From the NCBI GenBank assembly GCA_030430075.1, contig JAUIGN010000025.1, positions 1 through 64,000 on the forward strand: 64,000 nt of DNA. Direction: 5' to 3'. The stretch comes from a bacterium (GTDB taxonomy: Bacteria; Planctomycetota; Planctomycetia; Pirellulales; Pirellulaceae). The notes beneath the pieces are model-generated. The model worked only from the letters and a program-made list of their open reading frames with translations, was not told the origin of the DNA and did not search any database. The position numbers and the translations under genes are program-made. Each line of letters opens with the position of its first letter. The stretch's first letter is position 1. Below, piece after piece: positions 1 through 8,934 of the stretch.

Positions 1-44
1 TGCGCGCCGTCATGTCCCCAAGATGACAACTTGCGCAATCGCTA

Positions 45-75
45 GCTAGCCCAATTTCGAGAAAATTTGGCTAGC
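45..75. terminator. Strong stem-loop, possible terminator of an off-window gene
   Basis: The arms 45-57 and 63-75 are 13 bp each, pair with one mismatch and enclose a 5-nt loop. The inner part is A/T rich, giving short T or A runs on either strand. It lies about 130 bp before the uracil-DNA glycosylase start. It could end transcription coming from the left edge or be a dispersed palindrome; no gene is visible to its left to decide between these. Confidence 0.4.
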
Positions 76-203
76 AATTCTCGTGCCGAACAGGATTGGG
101 CCCGTGCGGATTTCGCTGCCAGCCCTGTCTTGTTCACGCCGACGGCCCACCCCATGCGTATTACTGCTCCCCCCGCCGCTTCCTGTTGAACGACGGTCGT
201 CGC

Positions 204-887
204 ATGCCAACCTGGAACTCCCTGAACCGGCAGATCGTTGGCTGTGATCGCTGCCCGCGGTTGCGGGCCCACTGCGAACGCATCGCCACGCAGAAGCGGA
301 AGGCATATCTGGATTGGGAGTACTGGGGCCGGCCAGTACCCAATTTTGGCGACCCCGACGCCCGGCTACTCATCGTCGGCCTGGCACCGGCCGCCCATGG
401 GGCCAATCGCACGGGGCGCATGTTCACCGGCGATCGGAGTGGCGAGTGGTTGTTTCGCGCCCTCCATCGGGCCGGCTTCGCGAATCAGCCGACGGCGACG
501 GATGGCGACGACGGATTGCAGCTCGACCGATGCGCCATCACAGCCGCTTGTCACTGCGCGCCGCCGGACAACAAGCCGACACGTGACGAACTGGACCAGT
601 GCCGGCCTTGGCTGACAGCGACGATCGACCTGGCGGCACCTCGCGTTCTCTTGGCCTTGGGACAGATTGCCTGGAAGGCGACCCTGGATGAGCTCCAGAC
701 GCGGCAACTCCACACCGGCCGACGTCCCAAGTTCGGGCACGCTGCCCAGGTGACCCTGCATGGTGGTCGCACCCTGCTGGGAAGCTATCACCCCAGCCAG
801 CAGAATACGTTTACCGGGCGATTGACTGAGCCGATGTTCGATGAGGTGTTTGCCACGGCCCGGAAACTGATCGCAGAACAGGCGTGA
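204..887 (+). CDS. Uracil-DNA glycosylase, family 5-like (UDGb)
   Basis: The 227-aa product should excise uracil or other deaminated bases from DNA in base excision repair. Visible signatures are Cys14-x2-Cys17 near the N-terminus with Cys118 and Cys133 later, the spacing of the 4Fe-4S cluster in family 4/5 enzymes. Motif I is [14 protein letters not shown] (residues 59-72); the HGANRTGR form is typical of family 5. The catalytic-loop motif HPSQQNT follows near the C-terminus. The ATG at 204 is chosen because it starts just before the first Cys pair; an upstream TTG at 96 only adds a low-quality leader. The gene stands alone and converges on the FG-GAP gene. Family is confident; exact substrate range is not visible. 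Confidence 0.85.
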   Translation: MPTWNSLNRQIVGCDRCPRLRAHCERIATQKRKAYLDWEYWGRPVPNFGDPDARLLIVGLAPAAHGANRTGRMFTGDRSGEWLFRALHRAGFANQPTATDGDDGLQLDRCAITAACHCAPPDNKPTRDELDQCRPWLTATIDLAAPRVLLALGQIAWKATLDELQTRQLHTGRRPKFGHAAQVTLHGGRTLLGSYHPSQQNTFTGRLTEPMFDEVFATARKLIAEQA

Positions 888-933
888 GTCGGCCACACCG
901 TCATGCCACATGAGGTCATGCGCGGGATGGTGT

Positions 934-978
934 CCGGAAGTGCGGAACGTCATGCCCAGCTTGACCTGCGGAAGGTCG
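934..978 (-). repeat. Degenerate copy of the dispersed hairpin element (copy C)
   Basis: The minus strand matches the core of the copy near 46.36 kb at most positions: TTCCGxAGGTCA, then GCT, then GCATGACGTTCC. The hairpin arms are damaged here. It lies between the convergent ends of the glycosylase and FG-GAP genes. It was found by eye, so its outer limits are approximate. Confidence 0.5.
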
Positions 979-1018
979 TGCAGACCAGGATCCACGGAAG
1001 CCAGGACGAGAAAAGACG

Positions 1019-2257
1019 TTACTCGCGTCCTTGTTGGAAGTAGTAAACGCCCTTCTTGTTCGATGAAACGATGTCCAGCAAGTCGTCGCCATTGACGTCG
1101 GCGACTTGGAATTGGGTGCCGGGGCCGCTGTCGTGATCGAACTGATGGCGCACCCAGTCGACGTGTCCCAGGTCCCTTTTCAGCTCGAACCAGAAGAAGA
1201 CGGCGGGTTGGTCGCCACCCGGATCGCGACCGCCGTGGGCCCACCAGCGTTTGCCCGTCACGAAATCCTTGAGGCCATCGCCGTTGATGTCCGCCAGGCA
1301 GACGCCGTGGGTTTGCGAGAAGCTCTTGTCGACTTCGTGCGTCTTCCATTTTCCAGCCGCCACCTGTTCGTGCCACCAGATTCCGAAGGCGTGCGGGCTG
1401 CTGGCGAGCACGTCATTGTCGCCGTCTCCGTCGAAGTCGTAGACAAAGATCTGGGCTGCCTTGCCCTCACCGCCCGGTTCGCCGAAGCCAACCGGATGAA
1501 ACTTCCACGGCGTCTCCGAGAGGGACGCGGGAGCCTCCCACCAGCCCGCCGCACAGACGATGTCGTTTCTCTGGTCACCGTTGATGTCGCCCACACCCAG
1601 GCCGTGCGAATAGCGGCGTGTGCCGGGGGCGGCCTTGGTGGAGATCGCGTGACGATGCCAGGGTTTGTACGGGTCCTTGTCGCGCGTGAAATAGGCCATC
1701 TGGCGATCGGGGCCATCCGGTTGTGCCGGGTCAGGTGAGAAGGCCGCGATCAACTCGCGCTGCCCGTCGCCGTCCAGGTCAAGGAAGTCGGGGCTTTCGT
1801 TGTTCGTGACCGGGGTTAGCAGGTGCTTCTTCCAGTCGCCTTCGGCGTTCTTGGGGTTCTCGAACCACCAGGTCGGCGTGCCGGGAAAGTCGACCACGAT
1901 CACGTCGACCCAGCCGTCGCCGTTGAGGTCCTCGGCAAAGTTGCAGAATGAATTGCTGTAACCCTTCGGGTCAAAGTGGGGAGGCGAACCTTGCACGGCA
2001 CCCCGGCCGGAGGGAGGCTCGCCGGCGATCGTGTGCATCGTCCATTCGGGTGCTTCGTACCAGACAAAACCGGCAACAATGTCTTCTTTCCCGTCGCGAT
2101 TGAAATCGCCGACCGCCACCCCTTCGCTGCGGAACCTGGCATCCAGTTGTCGTTTCTGGAATCGGGGTTGCACTGCATCTTCGCCAAGGAGATCACTGTG
2201 CAGGAGGCCGAGCGCCAGGCAGGCGATCAGTGTCTGGAGAGGAGCGATACGTTGCAC
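1019..2257 (-). CDS. Exported FG-GAP/VCBS repeat protein
   Basis: The 412-aa protein has repeated calcium-binding-like blades of the form DxNxDGxxD (for example GDFNRDGKED, EDLNGDGWVD, GDINGDQRND, ADINGDGLKD, ADVNGDDLLD), as in integrin-type beta-propellers. A hydrophobic stretch (LQTLIACLALGLL) close to the start suggests Sec export. The GTG at 2257 is preferred because a GAGGA-type ribosome site lies about 8 nt upstream and it puts the signal peptide at the N-terminus; an ATG at 2332 would add 25 residues. Planctomycetes carry many such paralogues, probably surface or periplasmic binding scaffolds. No enzymatic residues are evident. Confidence 0.8.
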   Translation of the reverse strand: MQRIAPLQTLIACLALGLLHSDLLGEDAVQPRFQKRQLDARFRSEGVAVGDFNRDGKEDIVAGFVWYEAPEWTMHTIAGEPPSGRGAVQGSPPHFDPKGYSNSFCNFAEDLNGDGWVDVIVVDFPGTPTWWFENPKNAEGDWKKHLLTPVTNNESPDFLDLDGDGQRELIAAFSPDPAQPDGPDRQMAYFTRDKDPYKPWHRHAISTKAAPGTRRYSHGLGVGDINGDQRNDIVCAAGWWEAPASLSETPWKFHPVGFGEPGGEGKAAQIFVYDFDGDGDNDVLASSPHAFGIWWHEQVAAGKWKTHEVDKSFSQTHGVCLADINGDGLKDFVTGKRWWAHGGRDPGGDQPAVFFWFELKRDLGHVDWVRHQFDHDSGPGTQFQVADVNGDDLLDIVSSNKKGVYYFQQGRE

Positions 2258-2705
2258 GGCAGGGTTCCTCGCAAGCGGGCTGTTCGGGGGGACGAATTCA
2301 AGGCCGTCCGGCTGACAGACGACCCGTTCCATGGTACTCGATTCCGGGCGGCGATGCGCGTCGCCGTTGTCGGCGTTCGGGCAGCTTGCCGCTGGTCCGT
2401 GACGTGGAGCCCGACCCGCGGCTTCCACGGCAGCCGGGCCGCCGAGCGAGCATGCGCGCGAGACCGGCAGGAATCGTTTGCTCCGCACGACATGAACCGG
2501 CCCCAGGGCCCCGCGTCACCGGCCGGGGATCAGCAGTTTGCGAAAGGCCGGCGGATCGACTACCATCAAACACACGGCTCTTCTTCTATCGCCACCAGGC
2601 TTCACTGGTTTTCTTTCAGTAGAGAGCGACAGCCCGCTCAAGTGCGTGGCGGCCGGCGGGTGCCGCTTGTTCGATTCATTGTTTCCGGGAAGTTGTTGGA
2701 ATCCT
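2258..2705. other. Divergent intergenic region
   Basis: About 450 bp separate the FG-GAP gene (minus) from the isoaspartate methyltransferase gene (plus). It should hold both promoters and perhaps longer N-termini of either gene. No RNA gene, repeat or clear promoter hexamer pair was recognised. Confidence 0.4.
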
Positions 2706-3944
2706 TTGCGCGCACCGATTCTCAAAACACGTTCCTATGTCGGCCTGCTGATGCTGGCGAGCATCATCGGGTCGTCGCCGACCGGTTGGGCGCAGAGCCA
2801 GCAACAATGGACGCTCGCCCGCATGAAGATGGTTCGCGACGACGTCGAACAAGCGGGGGTCAAGGACCCTCGGGTGCTGGACGCCATGCGCGAAGTGCCC
2901 AGGCATTTCTTTGTCGCCGGGCAACAGCGCCAGTTTGCCTACCTGGACATGGCGTTACCGATCGGCGAAGGGCAGACGATCTCGCCGCCATTCGTGGTCG
3001 CATCGATGACCGAGTCGCTGGAGACGAAGCCGACCGACCGGGTACTCGAAATCGGCACAGGGAGCGGTTACCAGGCGGCGGTCCTCAGCCGGCTGGTCGA
3101 CCAGGTCTATTCGATCGAGATCGTTCCCTCGTTGGGGCGCAGCGCCCAGCGGCTACTGAAACGGCTCGACTACGACAACGTGCACACCAAGATCGGCGAC
3201 GGCTTCCTGGGGTGGCGCGAACACGCACCCTTTGACGCGATCATCGTCACCTGTTCGCCGGAACGACCGCCTCGGGCGCTGGTCGAGCAACTGCGGGAAG
3301 GTGGCCGGATGGTGATTCCCGTCGGCGAGCGGTTTCAACAGACCATGATGCTGTTCAAGAAGGTCAACGGGAAGCTGCTTGCCGAGCCGCTGGAGCCGAC
3401 GTTCTTTGTTCCCATGACAGGTCGTGCTGAAGCATTACGGGTCAAAAAGAATGACGACGGGATTCCCCGTTTGCTGAACCACAGCTTCGAAGCGACCGAC
3501 GACGAAGGTGCCTTGTTGGGCTGGTACTACGTCCGCCAGGCGAACGTGATGTCCGATTACGAAGGGCCCGACGGGAAGTCCTACCTGTTGCTGGAAAACC
3601 AGACGCCCGGGCGCAGTGCCCAGGCGCTGCAGGCGGTCGGCATTGACGGCCGCAAATTCGCCAGCATGGAGATCTCGCTTTCGCTCCGCGCCACCGACGT
3701 CCAGCGCGGCCGGTCCGCTCGGGAATTGCCGCGTGTCGAGATCAGCTTCTTCGACGACAAGCAGGCGCCGTGCGGGTCCGCGTCGGCCGGCCCCTGGTAC
3801 GGGACCATCCGGTGGATCAGGAAGCGAAGTACGATCCGTGTTCCACCGGACGCCAAATTGGCCGTCGTCGCGATCGGTATGTTTGGCGCCACGGGAGCGC
3901 TGGCGGTCGACAATGTCCAACTGGAGACCTCACAGCAACGTTGA
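2706..3944 (+). CDS. Exported protein-L-isoaspartate O-methyltransferase with C-terminal carbohydrate-binding-like domain
   Basis: Residues about 35-240 (412 aa from the TTG at 2706) form a PIMT domain that would transfer methyl from SAM to damaged isoaspartyl residues. It shows PIGEGQTIS (85-93), SAM motif I VLEIGTGSGYQ (113-123) and the downstream FDAIIVTCSPE segment. Before it lies a hydrophobic leader ending in an Ala-x-Ala-like site (GWAQS), so the enzyme is probably periplasmic rather than cytosolic like E. coli Pcm. Residues about 250-412 look like a CBM4/9-type jelly roll (LLNHSFEATDDEG, GWYYV, ending AVDNVQLE). The start is uncertain: no good ATG precedes the leader; TTG 2706 and ATG 2751 are the candidates. 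Confidence 0.75.
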   Translation: MRAPILKTRSYVGLLMLASIIGSSPTGWAQSQQQWTLARMKMVRDDVEQAGVKDPRVLDAMREVPRHFFVAGQQRQFAYLDMALPIGEGQTISPPFVVASMTESLETKPTDRVLEIGTGSGYQAAVLSRLVDQVYSIEIVPSLGRSAQRLLKRLDYDNVHTKIGDGFLGWREHAPFDAIIVTCSPERPPRALVEQLREGGRMVIPVGERFQQTMMLFKKVNGKLLAEPLEPTFFVPMTGRAEALRVKKNDDGIPRLLNHSFEATDDEGALLGWYYVRQANVMSDYEGPDGKSYLLLENQTPGRSAQALQAVGIDGRKFASMEISLSLRATDVQRGRSARELPRVEISFFDDKQAPCGSASAGPWYGTIRWIRKRSTIRVPPDAKLAVVAIGMFGATGALAVDNVQLETSQQR

Positions 3945-3952
3945 CGTTGACA

Positions 3953-3972
3953 GCGGCCGCGAAGCCGGCCGC
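3953..3972. terminator. GC hairpin after the PIMT gene
   Basis: Seven-bp perfect arms (3953-3959 and 3966-3972) enclose a 6-nt loop just after the stop codon at 3944. No T-run follows, so it is a weak terminator candidate or only an mRNA 3' end stabiliser. Confidence 0.3.
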
Positions 3973-4061
3973 GACACAATCACGACCCGACCTCTTTCTC
4001 TTTGCCAATTCGTCGAGGCACGCTTGGTGGCGCGATTTCTGGCAGAATGCGGAATCGCGCT

Positions 4062-5393
4062 ATGACACGAAGTCAGATTGCCACGGTATTGTTTGCCGCA
4101 TCGCTGTTGCTCCTGGACGCGCGGCCTGGCACGGCGGAGCAGCCCCAGGCCTGTCAAGCCGGTTCCCGGTCGGCCGTCCGCCCGCTTCGCAGCTACCGGA
4201 CCGGCCACCTGCAGTTGCGGACCGATCTGCCGGTTGCGGATGCAGATGCCTTGTTCGCGCGTTTGAAACGTACGCTGAAATTCGCCACCCGCTATTGGGG
4301 ACGTGATCCTCGCGGGCGGATCCGTTGCTTTGTGGTCGACGATCTCGACAACTGGACGGACGCGCAGCTCCCGCATCGATTGGCCAGGGTGATCATTCAC
4401 GGCGTTGGGGGGGCGACGATTCCGCAGAGTTTTCATGAGGGTGGGCGAACACGCACCGAGTTGACCGTCTATGCCGCCAGCCGTCCGGGCGTTGCCGAGC
4501 ACGAGTTGATCCACGCCTATTGTGCGCAGACCTTTGGGTCGGGCGGGCCTGAGTGGTACAAGGAAGGGATGGCGGAAGTGGCTTCCTGCGGATCCACGCG
4601 GTCCACGGGAATGCGGTGCAGCCCCGCGCAAAGTGCGGCACTTCGCAAGGCAAGACGGACGTCGGTCGGAGAAGTCCTCTCAGTCGGTTCGACCGGGGCT
4701 CGGCTGTCGGATGCCTTGACCGCGATGATGGCCGATCCGGTACACGCCGGCCGCCACGTCGCGCTCACCGCTTGGACTCAATTGGACACCGACAACGTCG
4801 CCCAGGCGCGGGACGAATATCTTCGCAGTTGGGCCCTCTGCTACATGCTCTTGCACAATCCCAATTACTCGAAGCGGTTCCGCAGCATCGGCCCGCTGAT
4901 GGTGACCAAGCGGCACCAGGCGTTCGAAGACCTGTTCCGTCCGGTGGAGGCGAAGATCGCGTTCGAGTATCGGTTCCTCCTCGAACATTTCGTCGACGGC
5001 TTCCGGGCCGACCTCAGTTTTTGGGACTGGGACGGGCAGAGCCAGCTACTGGGGTTGGGCAAGTCGCATTCGACGCGCGTTGCCGCGGCACGGGGCTTTC
5101 AGGCATCCGGTGTGGACGTGGGCAAGGGCCACCGCTACCGCTGCCGGGCAGAGGGGCGTTGGTCGACGTGCCCCGGTCAGCCGCCGATCGACGCCAACGG
5201 GAGGGCGGATCATTCCGGCCGTTTGGTCGGCGTCATCATGCACGACTACCAGCTCAGCGCCCCCTTTCAACTCGGCACGAACATGACCTTTCGCGCTCCC
5301 ATGCAGGGACGGCTGTTCCTCCGCTGCAATGATGCCTGGAATGCCTTGGGTGATAACCGGGGCACGATTCGCGTCCGTCTGAATGCCGAATGA
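4062..5393 (+). CDS. Exported HExxH metallopeptidase-like protein with LecA-like C-terminal domain
   Basis: The 443-aa protein has an N-terminal signal peptide (residues 1-25). The zinc site HELIH (147-151) is followed by GGPEWYKEGMAE (161-172), whose EGMAE glutamate is the expected third ligand of a gluzincin; the layout resembles DUF1570-type peptidase-like proteins. The last ~95 residues, from about FQASGVDVGKG to GTIRVRLN, have the pattern of PA-IL/LecA-like beta domains: a hydrophobic strand, VGVIMHDYQL, then GRLFLRCND and GDNRGTIRVRL. ATG 4062 has GGAA 7 nt upstream. It follows the PIMT gene in the same direction. Peptidase activity is inferred from the motif only; the substrate is unknown. 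Confidence 0.7.
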   Translation: MTRSQIATVLFAASLLLLDARPGTAEQPQACQAGSRSAVRPLRSYRTGHLQLRTDLPVADADALFARLKRTLKFATRYWGRDPRGRIRCFVVDDLDNWTDAQLPHRLARVIIHGVGGATIPQSFHEGGRTRTELTVYAASRPGVAEHELIHAYCAQTFGSGGPEWYKEGMAEVASCGSTRSTGMRCSPAQSAALRKARRTSVGEVLSVGSTGARLSDALTAMMADPVHAGRHVALTAWTQLDTDNVAQARDEYLRSWALCYMLLHNPNYSKRFRSIGPLMVTKRHQAFEDLFRPVEAKIAFEYRFLLEHFVDGFRADLSFWDWDGQSQLLGLGKSHSTRVAAARGFQASGVDVGKGHRYRCRAEGRWSTCPGQPPIDANGRADHSGRLVGVIMHDYQLSAPFQLGTNMTFRAPMQGRLFLRCNDAWNALGDNRGTIRVRLNAE

Positions 5394-5573
5394 GCATCCA
5401 CCGGCGGTCTTCGCGACTGCCGGCCTGGTATGAGCTGCGCACGGGGGCGAGCTTTGCCGCCGTGGTCTTCGGCTGCCCCGCCGGCCCTGGAACGCCGCCC
5501 CGGCGACTTTCCGCCGGTACCTTCCATGCGGAGGCACGACCGGCGAGTTTCCGCTGGCCACCGATTGCCAACC

Positions 5574-6563
5574 TCAGGCTGCCCGCTGGAAGCGAGGAAA
5601 GTCGGCGTCCGGATCGGGAGCCGTCAGGTTCAAGGTTTCGCGGATGGCGTAGTTCTGCTTGGGTTGCGTCGTGTAGTAGATTCTCGCACAGACTTCACCC
5701 AGGAGGCCCAGGCTGAAAAACTGTAAGGCGGCCATCATCGAGAAGATGGTCAAGAGCAGCAGAGGATTGCCCGTCATGTCGACTGCCGCCAACACTTTCA
5801 TGGCGAGCGTGCCGCTGCCAGCGAGACCAGCCACGGCCGTGCAGACCAGTCCCAGTTGACCAAACAATTTCATCGGGCTGGCGAAGTAGTCCAGCAGGTA
5901 CTTGACGGTCACCAGGTCCAACAAGACGCGCAGGGTGCGCGAGATACCATACTTGGAGGTGCCAAATTGCCGAGCCCGGTGGCGCGTGACCACCTCGACG
6001 CAACGGGCCCCACGCTGATGAGCCAGGATCGGAATGAAGCGGTGCATCTCACCGTAGAGTTCAAGCTCCCTGGCGATTTCACGACGAATTGCCTTGAGCG
6101 TGCAGCCCAGGTCGTGGATCGGAAAACGGGTCGTTCGCGAGATCAACCAGTTGGCCATCTTGGAGGGCAGCTTGCGCGACAGCCATTTGTCCTGGCGGTT
6201 TTTTCGCCAGCCATGGACCAGGTCGTAACCCTCTTCGATCTTCTCGACCATCATTGGAATGTCGGCCGGGTCGTTCTGCAGGTCGCCATCCAAGGTGACG
6301 ATTACCTCGCCGGCTGCCATCTGCAGCCCCGCCTGCATGGCTGCGGTCTGGCCATAGTTGCGGCGGAACAGGACCGCCTTGACGCAAGGGTCGCTCGCCG
6401 CCAACGCCCGTAAGTGCTCGATGCCGCCATCGTTCGAGCCGTCGTCGATGAAGAGCAGCTCGTAACTGCGGCCAAAGTCGCGCATCACCGCGTTAAGCTC
6501 TTCGTACAAACGACAAATGTTGTCAAATTCGTTGTAAACCGGTATGACAACCGAGACATCCAT
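5574..6563 (-). CDS. Membrane-anchored GT2 glycosyltransferase (polyprenyl-phosphate sugar type)
   Basis: The 329-aa protein starts [12 protein letters not shown] and shows GT-A features: FIDDGSNDG, the LDGDLQNDP acceptor/metal motif, and the [17 protein letters not shown] region typical of GtrB/ArnC/DPM1-like enzymes. Two C-terminal membrane segments follow ([17 protein letters not shown] and [21 protein letters not shown]). It probably loads a sugar onto undecaprenyl phosphate. ATG 6563 has GAGGAG 6 nt upstream, a better start than the ATG at 6599. Confidence 0.85.
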   Translation of the reverse strand: MDVSVVIPVYNEFDNICRLYEELNAVMRDFGRSYELLFIDDGSNDGGIEHLRALAASDPCVKAVLFRRNYGQTAAMQAGLQMAAGEVIVTLDGDLQNDPADIPMMVEKIEEGYDLVHGWRKNRQDKWLSRKLPSKMANWLISRTTRFPIHDLGCTLKAIRREIARELELYGEMHRFIPILAHQRGARCVEVVTRHRARQFGTSKYGISRTLRVLLDLVTVKYLLDYFASPMKLFGQLGLVCTAVAGLAGSGTLAMKVLAAVDMTGNPLLLLTIFSMMAALQFFSLGLLGEVCARIYYTTQPKQNYAIRETLNLTAPDPDADFPRFQRAA

Positions 6564-6696
6564 GTCAGGCTCCTCGACCGAATGATCAGGCAATGGCAAT
6601 GAGTTTGCGGGTCGCGAGTCTACGGAAGACAGGGCAACCAGACAACCTCAGTTACGAGCGGATCGCTGTTCGTGGCGGCAGGCAGGAGACCAGACG

Positions 6697-7185
6697 ATGG
6701 ACGGACGACCGATCGATGGCGTGCTGGAGACCTGCCTGTACGTTGACGCGTTGGAGAAGGCCGAGCGGTTCTATCGCGAGACGCTTGGCCTGCAGTTCGT
6801 CAGCCGCCGCGCCGGCCGACATGTTTTCTTTCGCGTCGGTGGCAGCATGCTCCTGATCTTCGATCCGCAGCAAGCGGCCGCTGCTTCGTCCAGGTTGCCC
6901 CCTCATGGGGCAGCAGGCCCTGGGCACGTCGCGTTTTCTGTGCCGCAACGCGATCTGCCGGCATGGCAAGCACACCTGGAAGCGGAGGGCGTGGAGATCG
7001 AGCAGATCGTCACCTGGCCGAACGGTGCCCAATCCGTCTATTTCCGCGATCCGGCTGGAAACAGCCTGGAACTGGCGTCACCGTCGATTTGGGGCATCGG
7101 TGGCGGCGCGGATCGGTCCGAAGCGAAGGACACGCCGCGTGCCGAGGTCGACTCGGCCGGCGACGCAGGTGACCCCTCAGGATAG
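6697..7185 (+). CDS. VOC (glyoxalase/dioxygenase-like) family protein
   Basis: The 162-aa protein shows the paired beta-alpha-beta-beta-beta pattern of vicinal-oxygen-chelate proteins: LETCLYVDALEKAERFYRETLGL at the start, GPGHVAFSV in the middle and FRDPAGNSLELASP near the end. His in GHVAF and Glu in LELA are plausible metal ligands. The last ~35 residues are low-complexity and likely disordered. The substrate cannot be told: it could be a lactoylglutathione lyase, an extradiol dioxygenase or a resistance-type binding protein. It is divergent from the GT2 gene. Confidence 0.75.
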   Translation: MDGRPIDGVLETCLYVDALEKAERFYRETLGLQFVSRRAGRHVFFRVGGSMLLIFDPQQAAAASSRLPPHGAAGPGHVAFSVPQRDLPAWQAHLEAEGVEIEQIVTWPNGAQSVYFRDPAGNSLELASPSIWGIGGGADRSEAKDTPRAEVDSAGDAGDPSG

Positions 7186-7251
7186 GACCGTCGCGGGCCG
7201 GATGTCGTGTCGACTGGCCCGGCCAGTGGTGGGTCGCAAATTGGGCGGCGA

Positions 7252-7518
7252 TCAGGCGGCCCGGCGGCGAGTCGCCGTGTCGCCGGCCTCTGCGATCCTG
7301 TGCGAGGTCAGGAACTGGCCGTCGCCGGCGTAGAACTTGACCACGTTCTCTTCCGCAAACCAGATCGCCCGGATCTGTTCGCCATTGAAGCAGCGCCCGC
7401 AATAAAAGCCCTCTCGGATCAAGACCGACTCGCTGAAATCCGATTCGGACGAGTCATATTCCGCAAAAGTATTCGTTACGACATCGCGGATCAACTCAAG
7501 CTGATTCGTATGCTGCAT
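7252..7518 (-). CDS. Small hypothetical protein with a CGRC motif
   Basis: An 88-aa product with acidic N-terminal half (FAEYDSSESDFSES), then a YCGRCFNGEQIRAIWF block followed by a short FYAGDGQFLTS motif. The composition is that of a real protein rather than a shadow ORF (balanced, with Asp, Glu, Phe, Tyr, few Arg until the tail). The CxxC pair may be redox-active or bind metal. It converges with the VOC gene. Function unknown. Confidence 0.55.
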   Translation of the reverse strand: MQHTNQLELIRDVVTNTFAEYDSSESDFSESVLIREGFYCGRCFNGEQIRAIWFAEENVVKFYAGDGQFLTSHRIAEAGDTATRRRAA

Positions 7519-7760
7519 TACGACGGGCCTGGCGAGTGCAGTGAGGATTCTTGGGGCGGGAAGAATGAGGGGCCTACCTATGCATCGGCCGTGCAGCCGG
7601 CCGGGTTCGGTTCAAACGTGGCGACCCGAAAAAGTTGCCCATCTTGCCTGAAGTCCATCTGCGCGCCGCCGCGGCGAAAGCTTGCACGATCGGACCGGCT
7701 TGGCAATCATGGACGCTCTGCCATATTCACCTTGCCCTGGCCCACCTGGATGATGCTCTC

Positions 7761-8933
7761 ATGAAGTACCCCACGCCGAGCTATGTTTGTTTGCTGGTTC
7801 TTGTCGCGGTCGCAGCTCCCGCGATCGCCGAGACCGGCGGTGTCCGCCTCGCGTTGTTCAACGGCGAGAACCTCGATGGGTGGCACGTCACCAACTGTGA
7901 TGCCGTCGTGGAAGACGGAGTGCTCGTCACGGTGGCCGGCAATGGGTTCATTCGCACCGACCATGAGTACCGGGATTTCGTGTTGGAGTGGTCGAGCCGC
8001 CCGCGGCAGGCGGAGCAATGGGATTCGGGAGTCTACTTTCGCTGCGATCTGCCCGGCAACAAGCGTCCTTGGCCACAGAAGTATCAGATCAACTTGCTTC
8101 AAGGTCAGGAGGGAAACGGCGTCGGGCTGCCGAAGGCCGTCAGTCAGGGGCTGGTGCGGGGCGGCGAGTGGGCACGATACAAATTGACGGTGATTGGCGA
8201 GCAGGCGGTGTTGGAGATTAATGGAAAGCCCGCCTGGAAAACGGACGGCATCGAGTCAGCCAAGGGGTACCTGGGCCTGCAGGTTGAAGTCCCGAACGGC
8301 GGGCAATTCGAATTCAAAGAGATTTACGTCACCGAACTCGACGCCCAATCGTTGTTCAACGGCCGCGACCTCAGCGGCTGGGAAGGGGGAGGCGCGGCCG
8401 CGGACCTATGTTGGGAAGTCACCGACGGCGAACTGCTGTGCACGGGAGCCAAAGGCCCCTGGTTACGAAGCGCCGGCGAGTACGGCGACTTTAATCTGCG
8501 GCTGGACTACAAACTGAAGGCAGGCGGGAATTCTGGAGTCTTCTTGCGCGTCGCCGAGAATGGCGCGCACCGCGATCCGGGGGAGGGGGTCGAGATCCAG
8601 GTGCTCGACGATCGGGCCGAACGCTATCGGAAGCTAAAACCCTACCAGTACACCGGCAGCGTGTATGGGGTGGCGGCGGCCCAGCAGCACGTGGGACGTG
8701 AACCGGGGAGATGGAATTCACTTGAGATGGACTGCCGCGGAACCCGCTACCGTTTGACCCACAACGGGGTCGTCATCGTCGATGTCGACGCCACCGATTT
8801 TCCGGAACTGGCCAACCGGCGGCTCAGCGGTTTCCTCGGTTTGCAAAACCATAGCGAAGAAGTCTGGTATCGAAATATCCGCGTCGGTCCGTCGCTGCTG
8901 CCGGCACCCGCCGCCCCGCCGGTCGAGAAATAA
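7761..8933 (+). CDS. Secreted double DUF1080 (3-keto-disaccharide hydrolase-like) protein
   Basis: The 390-aa protein has a signal peptide (YVCLLVLVAVAAPAIAE) and two tandem DUF1080 domains. The first opens with ALFNGENLDGWHV, the second with SLFNGRDLSGWEG; each contains the family sandwich strands (DFVLEWSSRPR; DFNLRLDYKL, GGNSGVFLRV). The family is a concanavalin-like fold, and some members hydrolyse 3-keto-disaccharides made by Gfo/Idh dehydrogenases. The next gene is a Gfo/Idh oxidoreductase that starts 1 bp after this stop codon, so the two are an operon and probably act in one sugar pathway. Confidence 0.85.
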   Translation: MKYPTPSYVCLLVLVAVAAPAIAETGGVRLALFNGENLDGWHVTNCDAVVEDGVLVTVAGNGFIRTDHEYRDFVLEWSSRPRQAEQWDSGVYFRCDLPGNKRPWPQKYQINLLQGQEGNGVGLPKAVSQGLVRGGEWARYKLTVIGEQAVLEINGKPAWKTDGIESAKGYLGLQVEVPNGGQFEFKEIYVTELDAQSLFNGRDLSGWEGGGAAADLCWEVTDGELLCTGAKGPWLRSAGEYGDFNLRLDYKLKAGGNSGVFLRVAENGAHRDPGEGVEIQVLDDRAERYRKLKPYQYTGSVYGVAAAQQHVGREPGRWNSLEMDCRGTRYRLTHNGVVIVDVDATDFPELANRRLSGFLGLQNHSEEVWYRNIRVGPSLLPAPAAPPVEK

Positions 8934-8934
8934 C

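Noticed and set aside
1976-3235. 419-aa open frame on the plus strand crossing the FG-GAP gene end and the PIMT gene
   Set aside because: It is antisense to the FG-GAP gene and out of frame with the PIMT motifs; composition is typical of high-GC shadow frames.
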